The notes beneath the pieces are model-generated. The model worked only from the letters and a program-made list of their open reading frames with translations. It ran no database searches and was not told where the DNA came from. Made by a program: the position numbers and the translations under genes. A stretch of 64,000 nucleotides of DNA from an uncultured Oscillospiraceae bacterium (GTDB lineage: Bacteria > Bacillota > Clostridia > Oscillospirales > Acutalibacteraceae). Location: positions 1 to 64,000 of the forward strand of contig CASEMN010000006.1 of assembly GCA_949289045.1 (NCBI GenBank). The letters run 5' to 3'. Positions within the stretch are counted from its first letter, which is position 1. Each line of letters opens with the position of its first letter. Below are positions 50,501 through 60,644 of this stretch, in pieces.

Positions 50501-51799
50501 TTATCTGAATAAATCAAGTGACAGATTTTCTACAACAACTTGCTGTCCCTTTGGAGTAAAATGAACTCCGTCCGTTGTGTATTCCTTGCTCATCTCCTCT
50601 GCAAGATCATCCCCGCAAAGATAGTCGAGATCAACAAAACCATCGGCAGGACTTTCATCGCTCCGGATCCAGCGATTAAGCTGCTTTCTCATTTCGTCAA
50701 TTTCCGTCGTCCATATAACGTCGTCGCCGCCGCCGAGAAGATTTCTTGTATATCCTCTCCATGCGGTTCTTGTAAACATATACACTTTGATGTTTTTCTT
50801 ATGTGCTCTTTCAATAAGCTCTTTATATGCGCCGATCATTTCATCTACAGTGACATATTTCGCTATGCCCTGCATACTTTTGCACTGAGGATGTATTATG
50901 TCGTTATCCCCAACCTTAATGAAAATTTTCTTAACGCCAGGCAGATTGAGTGCATCTCTCTCGAAACGTTCCAGCATTGATTCGCCGTAAACCATTCCCA
51001 GTCTTCCTACACCGTTATCCATTAGCCGGTTTCCCTTGACCGCCTGCTGGAGTATTCCCACATTGCTGATTCCCGCTTCCTGAAGCTTTCTCGCAACCAT
51101 AAGTGGAATATCATTGGCAATAGTGGAATCACCTATCAGAACTGCCGCTGAAGCCTCGGGAGCATATGTTTCCACATAATTTATAAGCGGAATTATTGCG
51201 TATTCTCCGAAATCTCCGTTAAGCTTCATGGGACTTCCAAGCATATTGGCAGATTTTGTGTGATTTCCGAACTGAGCGTATGTATGACCGCCAATCATAC
51301 CGAATGTACGCATAACACCTGATTTTCTTACAAAAGATGAAAATACAAGGCGCTCAAGAGCCTCTACCTCCATGCCGATAGGATCAGAGGTAACGGTTCC
51401 TCCGGGCTCGATTGTCACACTCTCCCTGCCATGGAAAGTAACCTGTCTGATGGTATCCGGCTGTACCTTGCAGACACTTTTTTCTGCTCCTTTAGCCACT
51501 GTCATTGCATCAACTGTAAGAGGATGCTTGCCAAAGGCGTTTGAAAGGGTTACACGGATATTTTCACCGCCTATTGTGGGCTGAATTTCCGTGCGGAAGG
51601 TAAGGTGTGGAAGTCCGTGTTTGAATTGTCCCTTTTTAAGATTCAAAAACTTTGCGGGATCAAACTGTACCGGAGTCGTACTCCATGCACCTACCCAGTT
51701 TTCCTCCGAATAATTCGGATGTTCAGAATACCCGGCATCAGAATAGATCTGAGCACATTCAGAACCATAAGTTCCTGTTTTTCTTTGATGTGTCTCCAT
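50501..51799 (-). CDS. SGNH/GDSL hydrolase
   Basis: A 432-aa esterase-type hydrolase. Residues ~35-200 form an N-terminal beta domain (NWVGAWSTTPVQFDPAKF) seen in polysaccharide-deacetylating GDSL enzymes. The catalytic domain has the nucleophile Ser in AVLIGDSTIANDI (~215), the oxyanion Gly in QQAVKGNRLM, Asn in IFIKVGDNDII (~290) and the Asp-His pair in TTDGVHFTPKG (~410). It probably removes acyl groups from sugars. No signal peptide is visible, so it looks cytoplasmic. GGGGAG precedes the ATG. Confidence 0.88.
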   Translation of the reverse strand: METHQRKTGTYGSECAQIYSDAGYSEHPNYSEENWVGAWSTTPVQFDPAKFLNLKKGQFKHGLPHLTFRTEIQPTIGGENIRVTLSNAFGKHPLTVDAMTVAKGAEKSVCKVQPDTIRQVTFHGRESVTIEPGGTVTSDPIGMEVEALERLVFSSFVRKSGVMRTFGMIGGHTYAQFGNHTKSANMLGSPMKLNGDFGEYAIIPLINYVETYAPEASAAVLIGDSTIANDIPLMVARKLQEAGISNVGILQQAVKGNRLMDNGVGRLGMVYGESMLERFERDALNLPGVKKIFIKVGDNDIIHPQCKSMQGIAKYVTVDEMIGAYKELIERAHKKNIKVYMFTRTAWRGYTRNLLGGGDDVIWTTEIDEMRKQLNRWIRSDESPADGFVDLDYLCGDDLAEEMSKEYTTDGVHFTPKGQQVVVENLSLDLFR

Positions 51800-52051
51800 T
51801 TCTCTCCCCTGTTTTTATTCATAGAATAATATATCTCCATTTTCATAAGGCTATCCGCTGCCCTATAAAAAATGTAGGTGAAGAAAATCATTGCATCTTT
51901 ATAATAGCATACTATATTTAATTTGTTTTCAGTTCACAATATTTTTTGTAAACTATCTAATAATAAGGTCATTATACACCATTTTTTTCGGCTTTACCAG
52001 CTCTTTATTAATTTTTCATAAAAATAGCAATTTTTTTATATTTATATAAAA
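51800..52051. other. intergenic region with SGNH-gene promoter
   Basis: On the minus strand TTGTGA (51939-51934), a 17-nt spacer and TATAGT (51916-51911), ~110 nt before the SGNH start; an extended -10 TGGTGTATAAT lies further upstream (~51972). No gene or RNA was recognised. Confidence 0.45.
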
Positions 52052-52088
52052 GAAAAAATAAGAGCTCCGGATAAACCGAAGCTCTTAT
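52052..52088 (-). terminator. intrinsic terminator
   Basis: ATAAGAGCT/AGCTCTTAT plus CGG/CCG around an ATAAA loop, with TTTTTTC on the minus strand. Confidence 0.85.
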
Positions 52089-52124
52089 ATCAATAATTAT
52101 CAAAGAAAATTTAGGACACTTAAA

Positions 52125-52556
52125 TTAGTCTTTGTCCTCTGCTTCTTCTTCGTCATCGTCAAACTCGATTTCAAACTCAAGCTTTTCGCCGCAGTTGGGG
52201 CACTCGATTGAGCCGTCCTCAAGGATGCTTTCGTCAACATAGACGCTCTCGTGACATGCAGGGCACTCTACTTCATAAAGGTCGTCGTCGCAGCAATCGC
52301 AGTCATCATAATCGCAGCAATCGCACTCATCCTCATCGTCATAGACATACTCTTCAAGATCACCGAGATCTTCGTCAACAGCATCAAGCTGCTCCGCCAT
52401 AATATCAACATCATCGCTAAGGTCTGTAACTGTAAGTGCAAGATCGTCAAGGACATCCATCATAGCCTTGATAACCTTTGTCTCGCTTTTGCTCTCGTCA
52501 AGCTCAAGTCCTTCAACAAGACCTTTGAGATATGCTACTTTTTCTGTAACAGTCAT
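52125..52556 (-). CDS. CD1247-type zinc-ribbon protein
   Basis: A 143-aa acidic protein. The N-terminal helical domain (VTEKVAYLKGLVEGLELDES, ~3-70) is the CD1247 domain of clostridia. A striking Asp/Cys stretch (DECDCCDYDDCDCCDDD, ~78-95) is followed by a zinc ribbon (CPACHESV ... CPNCGEKL, ~100-125) and an acidic tail. Function unknown. It lies 47 nt downstream of efp on the same strand. Confidence 0.85.
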   Translation of the reverse strand: MTVTEKVAYLKGLVEGLELDESKSETKVIKAMMDVLDDLALTVTDLSDDVDIMAEQLDAVDEDLGDLEEYVYDDEDECDCCDYDDCDCCDDDLYEVECPACHESVYVDESILEDGSIECPNCGEKLEFEIEFDDDEEEAEDKD

Positions 52557-52602
52557 TGGTAATTACCTCCCTAAAGTAAAGTTTTGGTTATTTTTATTTG
52601 AT

Positions 52603-53160
52603 TTATGCACGTGATGAATATTCGCCTGTACGGGTATCAACGTTGATCATTTCACCCTCATCGATGAAGAGCGGAACCTTGATTTCTGCGCCTGTTTCAA
52701 GAACAGCGGGCTTTGTTGCGTTTGTAGCTGTATCGCCCTTGAAGCCGGGATCAGTCTTTACAACCTGAAGAGTTGCAACTGTGGGAGGCTCAACGCCGAA
52801 AACGTTGCCCTTGTAGGAAAGGATTTTGCAGACCATGTTCTCTTTAACAAACTTGAAGTTGTCGGAAAGGTCTGACTTGTTGATAGGAACAAGCTCAAAT
52901 GTCTCGGGATCCATGAAGTAGTAAAGATCGCCGTCGTTGTAGGAGTACTCCATTTCCTTTCTCTCAATGAAAGCGGTGGGGAACTTATCTGTGGGGTTGA
53001 AAGTACGCTCAACAACTGAACCAGCAATTACGTTTCTGATCTTTGCACGGACAAAGGCTGCACCTTTACCGGGCTTAACGTGCTGGAATTCGATAATCTG
53101 ATAAACGTTGCCGTCCATTTCAAATGTGACGCCGTTTCTGAAATCGCCTGCTGTAACCAT
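52603..53160 (-). CDS. efp: elongation factor P
   Basis: A 185-aa three-domain EF-P that relieves ribosome stalling at proline runs. The KOW-like N-domain carries [19 protein letters not shown], with the modifiable Lys in PGKG (~32). Two OB domains follow, ending [14 protein letters not shown], the family signature. Complete. Confidence 0.97.
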   Translation of the reverse strand: MVTAGDFRNGVTFEMDGNVYQIIEFQHVKPGKGAAFVRAKIRNVIAGSVVERTFNPTDKFPTAFIERKEMEYSYNDGDLYYFMDPETFELVPINKSDLSDNFKFVKENMVCKILSYKGNVFGVEPPTVATLQVVKTDPGFKGDTATNATKPAVLETGAEIKVPLFIDEGEMINVDTRTGEYSSRA

Positions 53161-53297
53161 AATATTATTCCTCCGAAAATCAGTTATTAACAGTAATAGT
53201 TTATACTATTACAGGAAAATTTTCAAGTCCCTATTTTATAGGTAACTCACAGTACAAAACCTTTGAATAAAAGGGTGAAAATCAGCTTTAAAACATA

Positions 53298-54359
53298 TTA
53301 AAGCACAATGAGCTCTTCGGGAGCTTTGGTGAGGTTTTCGCATCCGTCAGGGGTAATGAATGCCATATCCTCTATTCGAACGCCGAACTCTCCGGGGAGA
53401 TATATTCCCGGCTCAACGGTGACTATTTCGCCTCGTTTAAGGGGCTTTTCGTTTCTCGGTGAAAGAGTAGGCTTTTCATGTATTTCAACTCCTACTCCGT
53501 GACCTGTGCCGTGACCAAAGCATTTGCCGTATCCTTCTGCGGCAATTATATCCCTTGCAAGAGCATCTGCCTCTTTGCCCGTTATACCCTCTTTAAGACC
53601 GGCAAGGCAAGCATTTTTGGCTTTTAATACAATATTATATATTTCACGCTGTCTGTCACTTACTGAACCTACTGCCACAGTCCTCGTCATATCGCTGTGG
53701 TAGCCCTCAACCACTGCGCCGAAATCCATAGTGATGAAATCGCCCTTTTCAATCTTCTTATCTCCCGGCACTCCGTGGGGCATTGATGAATTTTTTCCGC
53801 TCACGGCTATTGTCTCAAAAGAAAGAGCTTCTGTGCCGTTTCTGAGCATGAAAAAGTCAAGCTCAAGGGAAATATCCTTTTCGGAAACTCCAGGCTTTAT
53901 AAAGGAGAGTATATGATCGAATGCTTTTTCCGCAATTCTCTGAGCTTTTATAATCTTCTCCTTTTCCTCTTCGCTTTTTACCATACGCAGCTCAGAAATC
54001 ATGTCATCGAGAGTATCGTCGCTTATAATCTCAAAATCTGAAAGAGACTTTTCGTAGCTTCTAAGCTGCGAAACAGTAGTTATTTCCGACTGGATATATA
54101 TTTTCTTACAGCCATGTTTTTCGGCAATATCCTTTATCCTTGCGTTTACTCCTGTTTCGAGAACCTGACAGTTTTTGATTTTATTTTGGGCAGCCTCTAT
54201 ATATCTGCTGTCCGTAGCAAAAACTGCACCGTCCTTAAAGGCAAAGAGAAAACCGTCCGAAGAGGGAAAATCAGTAAAATAACGTCTGTTGATTTCATCT
54301 GTAATCAATGCTCCCTCTCCATCTTTGAGAGAGGCACAGAGCTTCTCGAGATTTGTCAC
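53298..54359 (-). CDS. Xaa-Pro aminopeptidase (M24B)
   Basis: A 353-aa metallopeptidase cleaving N-terminal residues before proline. Creatinase N-domain (1-120), then the pita-bread fold with metal ligands in MDFGAVVEGYHSDMTR (two Asp), GHGTGHGVGVEIHE (His), VTVEPGIYLPGEFG (Glu) and GVRIEDMAFI (Glu). The start is GTG at 54359, overlapping the aroQ stop (GTGA) with GGAGG 7 nt before it. Often encoded next to efp, as here. Confidence 0.93.
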   Translation of the reverse strand: MTNLEKLCASLKDGEGALITDEINRRYFTDFPSSDGFLFAFKDGAVFATDSRYIEAAQNKIKNCQVLETGVNARIKDIAEKHGCKKIYIQSEITTVSQLRSYEKSLSDFEIISDDTLDDMISELRMVKSEEEKEKIIKAQRIAEKAFDHILSFIKPGVSEKDISLELDFFMLRNGTEALSFETIAVSGKNSSMPHGVPGDKKIEKGDFITMDFGAVVEGYHSDMTRTVAVGSVSDRQREIYNIVLKAKNACLAGLKEGITGKEADALARDIIAAEGYGKCFGHGTGHGVGVEIHEKPTLSPRNEKPLKRGEIVTVEPGIYLPGEFGVRIEDMAFITPDGCENLTKAPEELIVL

Positions 54360-54790
54360 AGTATCGCCTCCAGTGCTCTTAAAGCAAGTACATAGCTGTT
54401 TTTGCCAAAGCCTGCAATCTGTCCCACACATACGGGAGCTATAACCGAAGTGTGGCGGAATTCTTCTCTACCATGAATATTTGACATATGAACCTCTACA
54501 AAGGGCTTGCCCGTTGCGGCTATAGCATCACGGATAGCGTAGCTGTAATGGGTGTAAGCGCCGGCATTTATAACACATCCGTCATATCCGCCTAAAAGCA
54601 CCGAATGAATTTCATTTATAAGCTCGCCCTCGCTGTTGGACTGGAAAAAATCACACTGAAATCCCATTTCAGCAGCCTTTTCAGCTATCTCAGAATTTAT
54701 ATCTCTGAGCGTTTCGCTGCCGTAAACGGAAGGCTCACGCAGTCCTGTAAGATTAATATTTGGCCCATTTATTATTTTAACCTTTTTCAT
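54356..54790 (-). CDS. aroQ: type II 3-dehydroquinate dehydratase
   Basis: A 144-aa dodecameric enzyme of the shikimate pathway. INGPNINLTGLREPSVYG (with catalytic Arg and Tyr), INAGAYTHYSYAIRDAI, EVHMSNIHGREEFRHTSV (active-site His) are intact. It overlaps yqeG by 14 nt and the peptidase gene by 4 nt, so the operon is tightly coupled. Confidence 0.96.
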   Translation of the reverse strand: MKKVKIINGPNINLTGLREPSVYGSETLRDINSEIAEKAAEMGFQCDFFQSNSEGELINEIHSVLLGGYDGCVINAGAYTHYSYAIRDAIAATGKPFVEVHMSNIHGREEFRHTSVIAPVCVGQIAGFGKNSYVLALRALEAIL

Positions 54791-55301
54791 TAGCTTTCAC
54801 TCCGTTTATACGGTCAAATTCTTCAAGAATCGGTTTTTCACGTCTTCTTCTGCTCTCGAAAACCTTTACGTTTCTGGTCTCCTTACGGGCAGGATTTACA
54901 AAAACCGTAATGGCTCCCACTATGTTTCCACCTCTGATATCGGTGAAGAGCTGGTCGCCTATTACAACCATCTCAGAGCATTTAATGCCCATCATTCTGG
55001 CGGCTTTTATATATCCCCAGGGCATGGGTTTAAGGGACATTCCGATTGCAGGGATGCCAAGTGCACCGGAAATCCATTTTGCTCTCTTGGGCACTGCGTT
55101 AGAGAGAATGACCATTTTCATCCCCTTTGCCTTCATATCCTCAATCCACTGAGGCACGCCGGGAATAAACTCCTTTGAGCAGTCATAAGCTGTTGTATTG
55201 TCAACGTCAAGGCAAAGTCCCTTGCCGCCGATTCTCTCAATATCTTCGAGGGTTATGTCCGTAAGTCTGTTAAACCTGTAACGTGGCATAGCTTTGTTCA
55301 T
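54777..55301 (-). CDS. yqeG: YqeG family HAD-IIIA phosphatase
   Basis: A 174-aa HAD phosphatase: GGKGLCLDVDNTTAYDCSKE (nucleophile Asp), MVILSNAVPKRA (motif II), SLKPMPWGYIKAARMMGI (Lys) and VVIGDQLFTDIRGGN (motif III). YqeG members act on phosphate esters, with a known link to lipid phosphate in relatives. The gene overlaps aroQ. Confidence 0.92.
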   Translation of the reverse strand: MNKAMPRYRFNRLTDITLEDIERIGGKGLCLDVDNTTAYDCSKEFIPGVPQWIEDMKAKGMKMVILSNAVPKRAKWISGALGIPAIGMSLKPMPWGYIKAARMMGIKCSEMVVIGDQLFTDIRGGNIVGAITVFVNPARKETRNVKVFESRRRREKPILEEFDRINGVKANEKG

Positions 55302-55332
55302 TTATTTGCTCCTCTCTTAATTTACAAAACAC

Positions 55333-55361
55333 AAAAAGCGGACCGCTTGTGCAGCCCGCCT
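55333..55361 (-). terminator. putative rpsU terminator
   Basis: A short GC-rich hairpin (GCGG/CCGC) followed by TTTTTGTGTTTTG on the minus strand, just after rpsU. Confidence 0.5.
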
Positions 55362-55372
55362 TATGTATTTAC

Positions 55373-55549
55373 TTACTTGTATTTACGCTTACGAGCGGCC
55401 TCGGACTTCTTCTTACGTCTTACAGAGGGCTTTTCGTAGTGTTCTCTTTTGCGAACCTCCTGAATGACGCCGTCTCTTGAAGTCTGTCTCTTAAAACGTC
55501 TGAGTGCACTCTCAAGTGACTCGTTTTCTTTAACTTTAACCTGACTCAT
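55373..55549 (-). CDS. rpsU: 30S ribosomal protein S21
   Basis: A 58-aa basic protein: [20 protein letters not shown], then [17 protein letters not shown] and a Lys/Arg-rich tail ending RKRKYK, diagnostic for S21. It binds the 30S platform near the anti-Shine-Dalgarno region. The start is ATG with GGGAGGGAATATAG upstream. Stop at 55373. Confidence 0.96.
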   Translation of the reverse strand: MSQVKVKENESLESALRRFKRQTSRDGVIQEVRKREHYEKPSVRRKKKSEAARKRKYK

Positions 55550-55678
55550 CTATATTCCCTCCCTCCGCTGATGCAGGGGTCTTATTATTTAGTGATAACA
55601 CTTTGATTATTATACTATAACGAAAAGCGGCTTGTCAACCTTTATATTCGCTTTAGTCAAGGCGTTATCATAAATATT

Positions 55679-58087
55679 TTACATGGGTTTTACTACAATA
55701 TTTACAAGTCTGCCCTTTACATAGAGCTCCTTGACAATATTCATGCCCTCAATTGCCTTTGCAATATTGGGTTCAGCCTTTGCAAGGGCGATAGCCTCGG
55801 CGCTTTCGATTTCAGCGGGAACAGTGAGCTTTGCCCTTACCTTACCGTTAATCTGAGCGACGATTTCTATTTCATTCTCCTTGCACTTTTCTTCATCGTA
55901 TGTCGGCCACTTTGCTTCGTTTACCATGCCCTCAAAGCCGCATACCTGCCAGAGTTCCTCAGTAACGTGAGGTGCAAAGGGATTGAGGATTATAGTAAAG
56001 TCGCGAAGCTCTGCTTTTGTAATCTTACCTGTTTCATAGAACTTATTGAGAAGGCTCATCATTGCAGCAATTGCGGTATTGCACTTGAGTGCGTCAATAT
56101 CACCGGTTACTTTCTTTATTGTACGGTGCATATCGCCCTCAAGCTCCTTGCGGTATTCGCCGTCGCAGACGATATCCTGAAGTCCCCATACTCTTTCAAC
56201 AAAACGTCTGCATCCTTTGATGCTGTCGTTGTTCCAGGGGGCTGCCTTTTCAAAGTCGCCTATGAACATCTCATAAAGACGCATTGTATCTGCGCCGTAC
56301 TCGTTTACGATATCATCGGGGTTAACGACGTTGCCTCTTGATTTACTCATCTTTTCGCCGTTGGAACCTAAGATCATTCCGTGGCTTGTTCTCTTTGAGT
56401 AAGGCTCAGATGTGGGAACTACGCCGATATCATAGAGGAATTTATGCCAGAAACGGCTGTAAAGCAGGTGGAGGGTTGTGTGCTCCATGCCGCCGTTGTA
56501 CCAGTCAACGGGAGTCCAGTACTCGAGAGCTTCTTTAGAAGCAAGAGCATCATTATTGTGAGGATCACAGTAACGAAGGAAGTACCATGAAGAACCTGCC
56601 CACTGAGGCATTGTATCGGTTTCACGCTTTGCAGGGCCTCCGCAGTGAGGACAGGTTGTATTTACCCAGTCTGTCATCTGTGCAAGAGGTGATTCGCCGT
56701 TTTCTGTGGGCTCATAGGAATCAACCTTGGGAAGCTTAAGGGGAAGCTCTGACTCGTCAATCGGAACATATCCGCACTTGTCGCAGTGAACTATCGGAAT
56801 AGGCTCGCCCCAGTATCTCTGACGTGAGAAAACCCAGTCACGAAGCTTATAGTTAACCTTTGCGTGACCCTTGCCCTCATCGGTGAGCCACTTTGTAATA
56901 GCTTCCTTAGCCTCTTCAACAGTCATGCCTGTAAGGAAACCGGAGTTTACCATTACGCCTGTTGCACAGTCTGTAAAGGCTTCTTTCTGAACGTCGCCGC
57001 CCTTTACAACTTCTACAATAGGAAGATCGAATTTCTTAGCGAACTCCCAATCACGGGTATCGTGAGCGGGAACAGCCATAATAGCGCCTGTACCGTAGGA
57101 AACAAGAACATAGTCGGAGATAAAGATCGGAATCTCATCGCCGTTTACAGGGTTAATTGCAGTTACGCCGTCAAGACGTACGCCTGTTTTATCTTTATTG
57201 ACCTCTGTACGCTCAAAGTCTGACTTTCTTGCGGCTGTCTCCTGATATGCACGGATTTCGTCCATATTCTTGAGAACACCTGACCATTTTTCAATGTAGG
57301 GATGCTCAGGAGAAATAACCATATATGTTGCACCAAAAAGTGTATCAGGACGTGTTGTATAAACTGTAAGAGTGTCGCCTGTTGAAGCTGTGAAATCAAC
57401 CTCAGCACCTGTTGAGCGGCCAATCCAGTTTTTCTGCTGAATCTTTACTCTCTCAATATAATCAAGGCCGTCAAGGTCATCTATAAGTCTCTGTGCATAC
57501 TCAGTGATTTTAAGCATCCACTGGCTCTTTACCTTTCTTACAACCTCTGAACCGCAGCGCTCACAAACGCCGTTTACTACCTCTTCGTTTGCAAGAACGC
57601 ACTTACAGGAAGTACACCAGTTAACTGCCATTTCCTTTTTGTAGGCAAGTCCCTTTTTGAACAGCTGGAGGAAAATCCACTGTGTCCACTTATAATAATT
57701 GGGATCAGTTGTGTTTATCTCTCTGCTCCAGTCAAAGGAAAATCCGAGGGACTGAAGCTGCTGCTTGAATCTTGCAATATTATTGGCTGTGACAATTTCC
57801 GGATGAATGTGGTTCTTAATTGCAAAGTTTTCAGTGGGGAGTCCGAAAGCGTCCCATCCCATGGGATAAAGTACGTTGTAGCCCTCAAGTCTCTTTTTTC
57901 TCGCAACTATATCAAGTGCGGTGTATGAGCGGGGGTGTCCCACGTGAAGTCCCTGTCCGGAAGGATAAGGGAACTCTACAAGACAGTAAAACTTAGGAAG
58001 AGTATAGTCGTTTTTCGCATGGAAAGTGCCTTTTTCCTCCCATATATCCTGCCATTTTTTCTCTGTCGCTTTAAAATCGTATGCCAT
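55679..58087 (-). CDS. leuS: leucyl-tRNA synthetase
   Basis: An 802-aa class I synthetase. HIGH motif as [12 protein letters not shown] (~45), zinc-type Cys in [15 protein letters not shown], the CP1 editing domain with [20 protein letters not shown], and KMSKS as [16 protein letters not shown] (~575). The C-terminal anticodon region ends VNIVVKPM. The start follows rsfS with a 1-nt overlap. Confidence 0.98.
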   Translation of the reverse strand: MAYDFKATEKKWQDIWEEKGTFHAKNDYTLPKFYCLVEFPYPSGQGLHVGHPRSYTALDIVARKKRLEGYNVLYPMGWDAFGLPTENFAIKNHIHPEIVTANNIARFKQQLQSLGFSFDWSREINTTDPNYYKWTQWIFLQLFKKGLAYKKEMAVNWCTSCKCVLANEEVVNGVCERCGSEVVRKVKSQWMLKITEYAQRLIDDLDGLDYIERVKIQQKNWIGRSTGAEVDFTASTGDTLTVYTTRPDTLFGATYMVISPEHPYIEKWSGVLKNMDEIRAYQETAARKSDFERTEVNKDKTGVRLDGVTAINPVNGDEIPIFISDYVLVSYGTGAIMAVPAHDTRDWEFAKKFDLPIVEVVKGGDVQKEAFTDCATGVMVNSGFLTGMTVEEAKEAITKWLTDEGKGHAKVNYKLRDWVFSRQRYWGEPIPIVHCDKCGYVPIDESELPLKLPKVDSYEPTENGESPLAQMTDWVNTTCPHCGGPAKRETDTMPQWAGSSWYFLRYCDPHNNDALASKEALEYWTPVDWYNGGMEHTTLHLLYSRFWHKFLYDIGVVPTSEPYSKRTSHGMILGSNGEKMSKSRGNVVNPDDIVNEYGADTMRLYEMFIGDFEKAAPWNNDSIKGCRRFVERVWGLQDIVCDGEYRKELEGDMHRTIKKVTGDIDALKCNTAIAAMMSLLNKFYETGKITKAELRDFTIILNPFAPHVTEELWQVCGFEGMVNEAKWPTYDEEKCKENEIEIVAQINGKVRAKLTVPAEIESAEAIALAKAEPNIAKAIEGMNIVKELYVKGRLVNIVVKPM

Positions 58088-58452
58088 TATTCATTCTCCC
58101 CATTTCCAATAAGGTCTTTTATATCTATCTCTTTCGCATCTGTCCAAAGACGCTCAAGATTGTAATATTCACGGCTTTCACCGAGAAATACATGCACAAC
58201 TACTGTCTCGTAATCGAGAACTATCCAGCCTGTTGATTTGCCCTCTATGTGATCGGGCTCAATTCCCTTTTGAGAAAGAGCATACTCAACCTCATCGGCA
58301 AGAGCCTTTACGTGAGTTGTGGAAGTACCTGTTGCAATTACAAAATCCTCCGCAACTATTGTAAGGTCGCCTATTTCCATAACCTTTATATCCATCGCTT
58401 TTTTCTCATCAAGAGCTTTAACCGCAGCAGTAAGAATTTCTTTTGTATTCAT
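58087..58452 (-). CDS. rsfS: ribosomal silencing factor RsfS
   Basis: A 121-aa Iojap-family protein that binds L14 on the 50S and blocks subunit joining when nutrients are low. [30 protein letters not shown] and [15 protein letters not shown] identify it. It lies between the GT-C enzyme and leuS. Confidence 0.96.
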   Translation of the reverse strand: MNTKEILTAAVKALDEKKAMDIKVMEIGDLTIVAEDFVIATGTSTTHVKALADEVEYALSQKGIEPDHIEGKSTGWIVLDYETVVVHVFLGESREYYNLERLWTDAKEIDIKDLIGNGENE

Positions 58453-58464
58453 TTCTTCACTTCC

Positions 58465-60054
58465 TTAATATAAATCGACGCTTTCATGGGCAAGAAGTAT
58501 ATAGTGGCTCTCCCACTTTGAATCGCCGTTATAGTATATCATATCATCAACAACAATATAATCGTCAAAAAGACTTCCATAAATTTTTTCAATATAATCA
58601 AGGGTATAATCTTTGCTGATTTTAAGAACTACAAAATCTACTTCGCCGTTCTTAACAACATCCCGCTGAGCTTCATACATTTCTGGGTAAGCCTCGTATT
58701 TGAGGTTAATTCTTGCAAAATATTTATTGACGGGCAGTTTATCCGCAGCCAAATAAAAACCGTGGTCAAGGAAACCGTAATTTATCATTGTAGAATCCGG
58801 AATCTGATTTATTATCTGAGCAAATCTGTACTGAACCGTATCTTCCTTTTTCTCAAAAAGAAGCACATCATTTCTGTTGCCGTCAAAGGTCGATGCAAAG
58901 GAAATTATCATTGAAGCGACAACGGCAACGGTGAAAATCGTTTTAGGCTTCGCCTTTTCAGGTATGTACTGCCAGCCTTCTTTCATAACGTCGCCCAGCA
59001 CTGCCGCTCCGAGAGAAGCGTAGGGAATAAGAGCCCCGGGATAATACATATAAGCTGTACCTCCGCCGTAAATACCCAGGACGGATGCCAAAAACATAAC
59101 GGGGAAGATGATTTTCGTCCGCCAGTCGGGAAGGTATCGTTTCTTTGCAAAGAGCAGGCCTAAGCCGCCGAACAGAGCTAAGACCATTGAAGGACCGATG
59201 CGCTCTATACCAAGTTTTACGTTGTTCCATAAAGTAACCAGCGTACTTTCATCAGACTGCACTGTAGGAGAATATCCAAATATGTTTTCAATAAAATATA
59301 CTTCCACCAAATCGGAAACTGCTCCGTTAGCGATAAAGTAAATCAGTACGGGAATTGTAGGTATCAGCGTACCGCCTAAAAATACAAAACAGCTTATAAA
59401 GGATTCTTTTATGTGCCTGCGGGAAATCATTATAATGAAAACTCCCGCCATAAAAATGAACCAGGGCACAATAAGGGTAAACTTTGACCAAAAGACAAGA
59501 CCGGAACATATGCCGTTTATAAGCAGGGTTTTATAATCCATGGGCTTTTCGGGATAGTCTTCTTTGAAATACCGAAGAAGTGAATAAAGCAAATAAGCCA
59601 AAAGAGGGAAAATAAGCTCTTCCGCCTGTCCGCCCTGCCAGAATGAGCCGTTGCCCATAGTGCAGAAAGCAAGTATCGGGGCTACAAAATAAAAGAACTT
59701 TTCGCCGCCGTAAAGCTTCATCATTTTATAAGTGAAATATAGGAAAAAGGTAAAGGAAATTATCTCTATAAGGAAAATTCCCCAGTAGCCGTTTGAGTCA
59801 AGAAGATAGGCTATTGTATAGAGAAAATACCAAATGGGTCCCTTTTGGTCGAATATGTCACGATAACAGACAAGGCCGTTTGCGATGCCCTTGCCCATGG
59901 TATAAAACATATTTATATCCGCACCGTTGTTAAGCGGGTAGAAAAATGAGTTTTTAGAGAAAAAAGACAGGAAGATAAGTGAAACAGCAGCAGCAAAAAG
60001 CATGACTGTAAGCTGTTCACGGTTTTGTCTGAGCTTATCTTTCAAAATATTCAC
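58465..60054 (-). CDS. GT-C (family 39-like) membrane glycosyltransferase
   Basis: A 529-aa protein with about ten to eleven membrane helices (to ~400) and a C-terminal soluble domain. NGADINMFYTMGKGI (~42) carries the metal/catalytic Asp of PMT/ArnT-type GT-C enzymes and VCYRDIFDQKGPIWYFLYTI matches the second conserved loop. Donors are usually polyprenyl-phosphate sugars and the reaction occurs on the outer face. GTG start overlapping the yqeK stop (GTGA), so it is part of the operon. Its place between yqeK and rsfS is unusual. Confidence 0.85.
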   Translation of the reverse strand: MNILKDKLRQNREQLTVMLFAAAVSLIFLSFFSKNSFFYPLNNGADINMFYTMGKGIANGLVCYRDIFDQKGPIWYFLYTIAYLLDSNGYWGIFLIEIISFTFFLYFTYKMMKLYGGEKFFYFVAPILAFCTMGNGSFWQGGQAEELIFPLLAYLLYSLLRYFKEDYPEKPMDYKTLLINGICSGLVFWSKFTLIVPWFIFMAGVFIIMISRRHIKESFISCFVFLGGTLIPTIPVLIYFIANGAVSDLVEVYFIENIFGYSPTVQSDESTLVTLWNNVKLGIERIGPSMVLALFGGLGLLFAKKRYLPDWRTKIIFPVMFLASVLGIYGGGTAYMYYPGALIPYASLGAAVLGDVMKEGWQYIPEKAKPKTIFTVAVVASMIISFASTFDGNRNDVLLFEKKEDTVQYRFAQIINQIPDSTMINYGFLDHGFYLAADKLPVNKYFARINLKYEAYPEMYEAQRDVVKNGEVDFVVLKISKDYTLDYIEKIYGSLFDDYIVVDDMIYYNGDSKWESHYILLAHESVDLY

Positions 60055-60644
60055 CCGTTCTTGTTTTCAAAGTTTTTCAAAAGCATTTCGTTATAAGCCT
60101 CAACGCTGTCGGGATGTATCGCAAAGCCGTTATGGGCAAGCTCTTCAATACTGAATCTGAGCCCCTCGGTTATGGCCTCGTCAAGACTTTTTTCCGCAGC
60201 CTCACGCATAAGCTCGACGCCTTCATAAGTTCTGTCCGCCGAAATGAAATCCGCTATATACAAAACCTTTTCAAGAAGGCTCATATCAGCTCTGGCTGTG
60301 GTATGGTAACGCACTGCGTTTATAATTTCAACATCATTAATTCCAAACTCTTTCTGTATATAAACAGAGCCCGAAATTGCGTGCCAAAGCTTGGGATTAA
60401 GCTTTTCAGCACAGTTTAATATTATATCAGCATCTTTTATTATTTTCAACTGGACAGCGGGGGTTTCGTTCTTCATAACATCATGTACAAGGCCTGCTGT
60501 ATATGCCTTCTCAACGTCGGCGCCGTATTTCTGGGCAAGCTTTCTGGCAGATTTTGCAACACACAAGGAATGCTCAAATCTTGCCGGGGTCAGCTTTTCA
60601 CGTAAAACCTCAATATATTCTTCATTACTGTATGCTTCGCTCAT
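60051..60644 (-). CDS. yqeK: YqeK, HD-domain Ap4A hydrolase
   Basis: A 197-aa HD protein: HSLCVAKSARKLAQKYG, TAGLVHDVMK (HD metal site), HAISGSVYIQKEFGI and NAVRYHTTARADMS (His), and LYIADFISADRTYEGVE. YqeK homologues symmetrically hydrolyse diadenosine tetraphosphate. Overlaps nadD and the GT-C gene by 4 nt each. Confidence 0.93.
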   Translation of the reverse strand: MSEAYSNEEYIEVLREKLTPARFEHSLCVAKSARKLAQKYGADVEKAYTAGLVHDVMKNETPAVQLKIIKDADIILNCAEKLNPKLWHAISGSVYIQKEFGINDVEIINAVRYHTTARADMSLLEKVLYIADFISADRTYEGVELMREAAEKSLDEAITEGLRFSIEELAHNGFAIHPDSVEAYNEMLLKNFENKNG

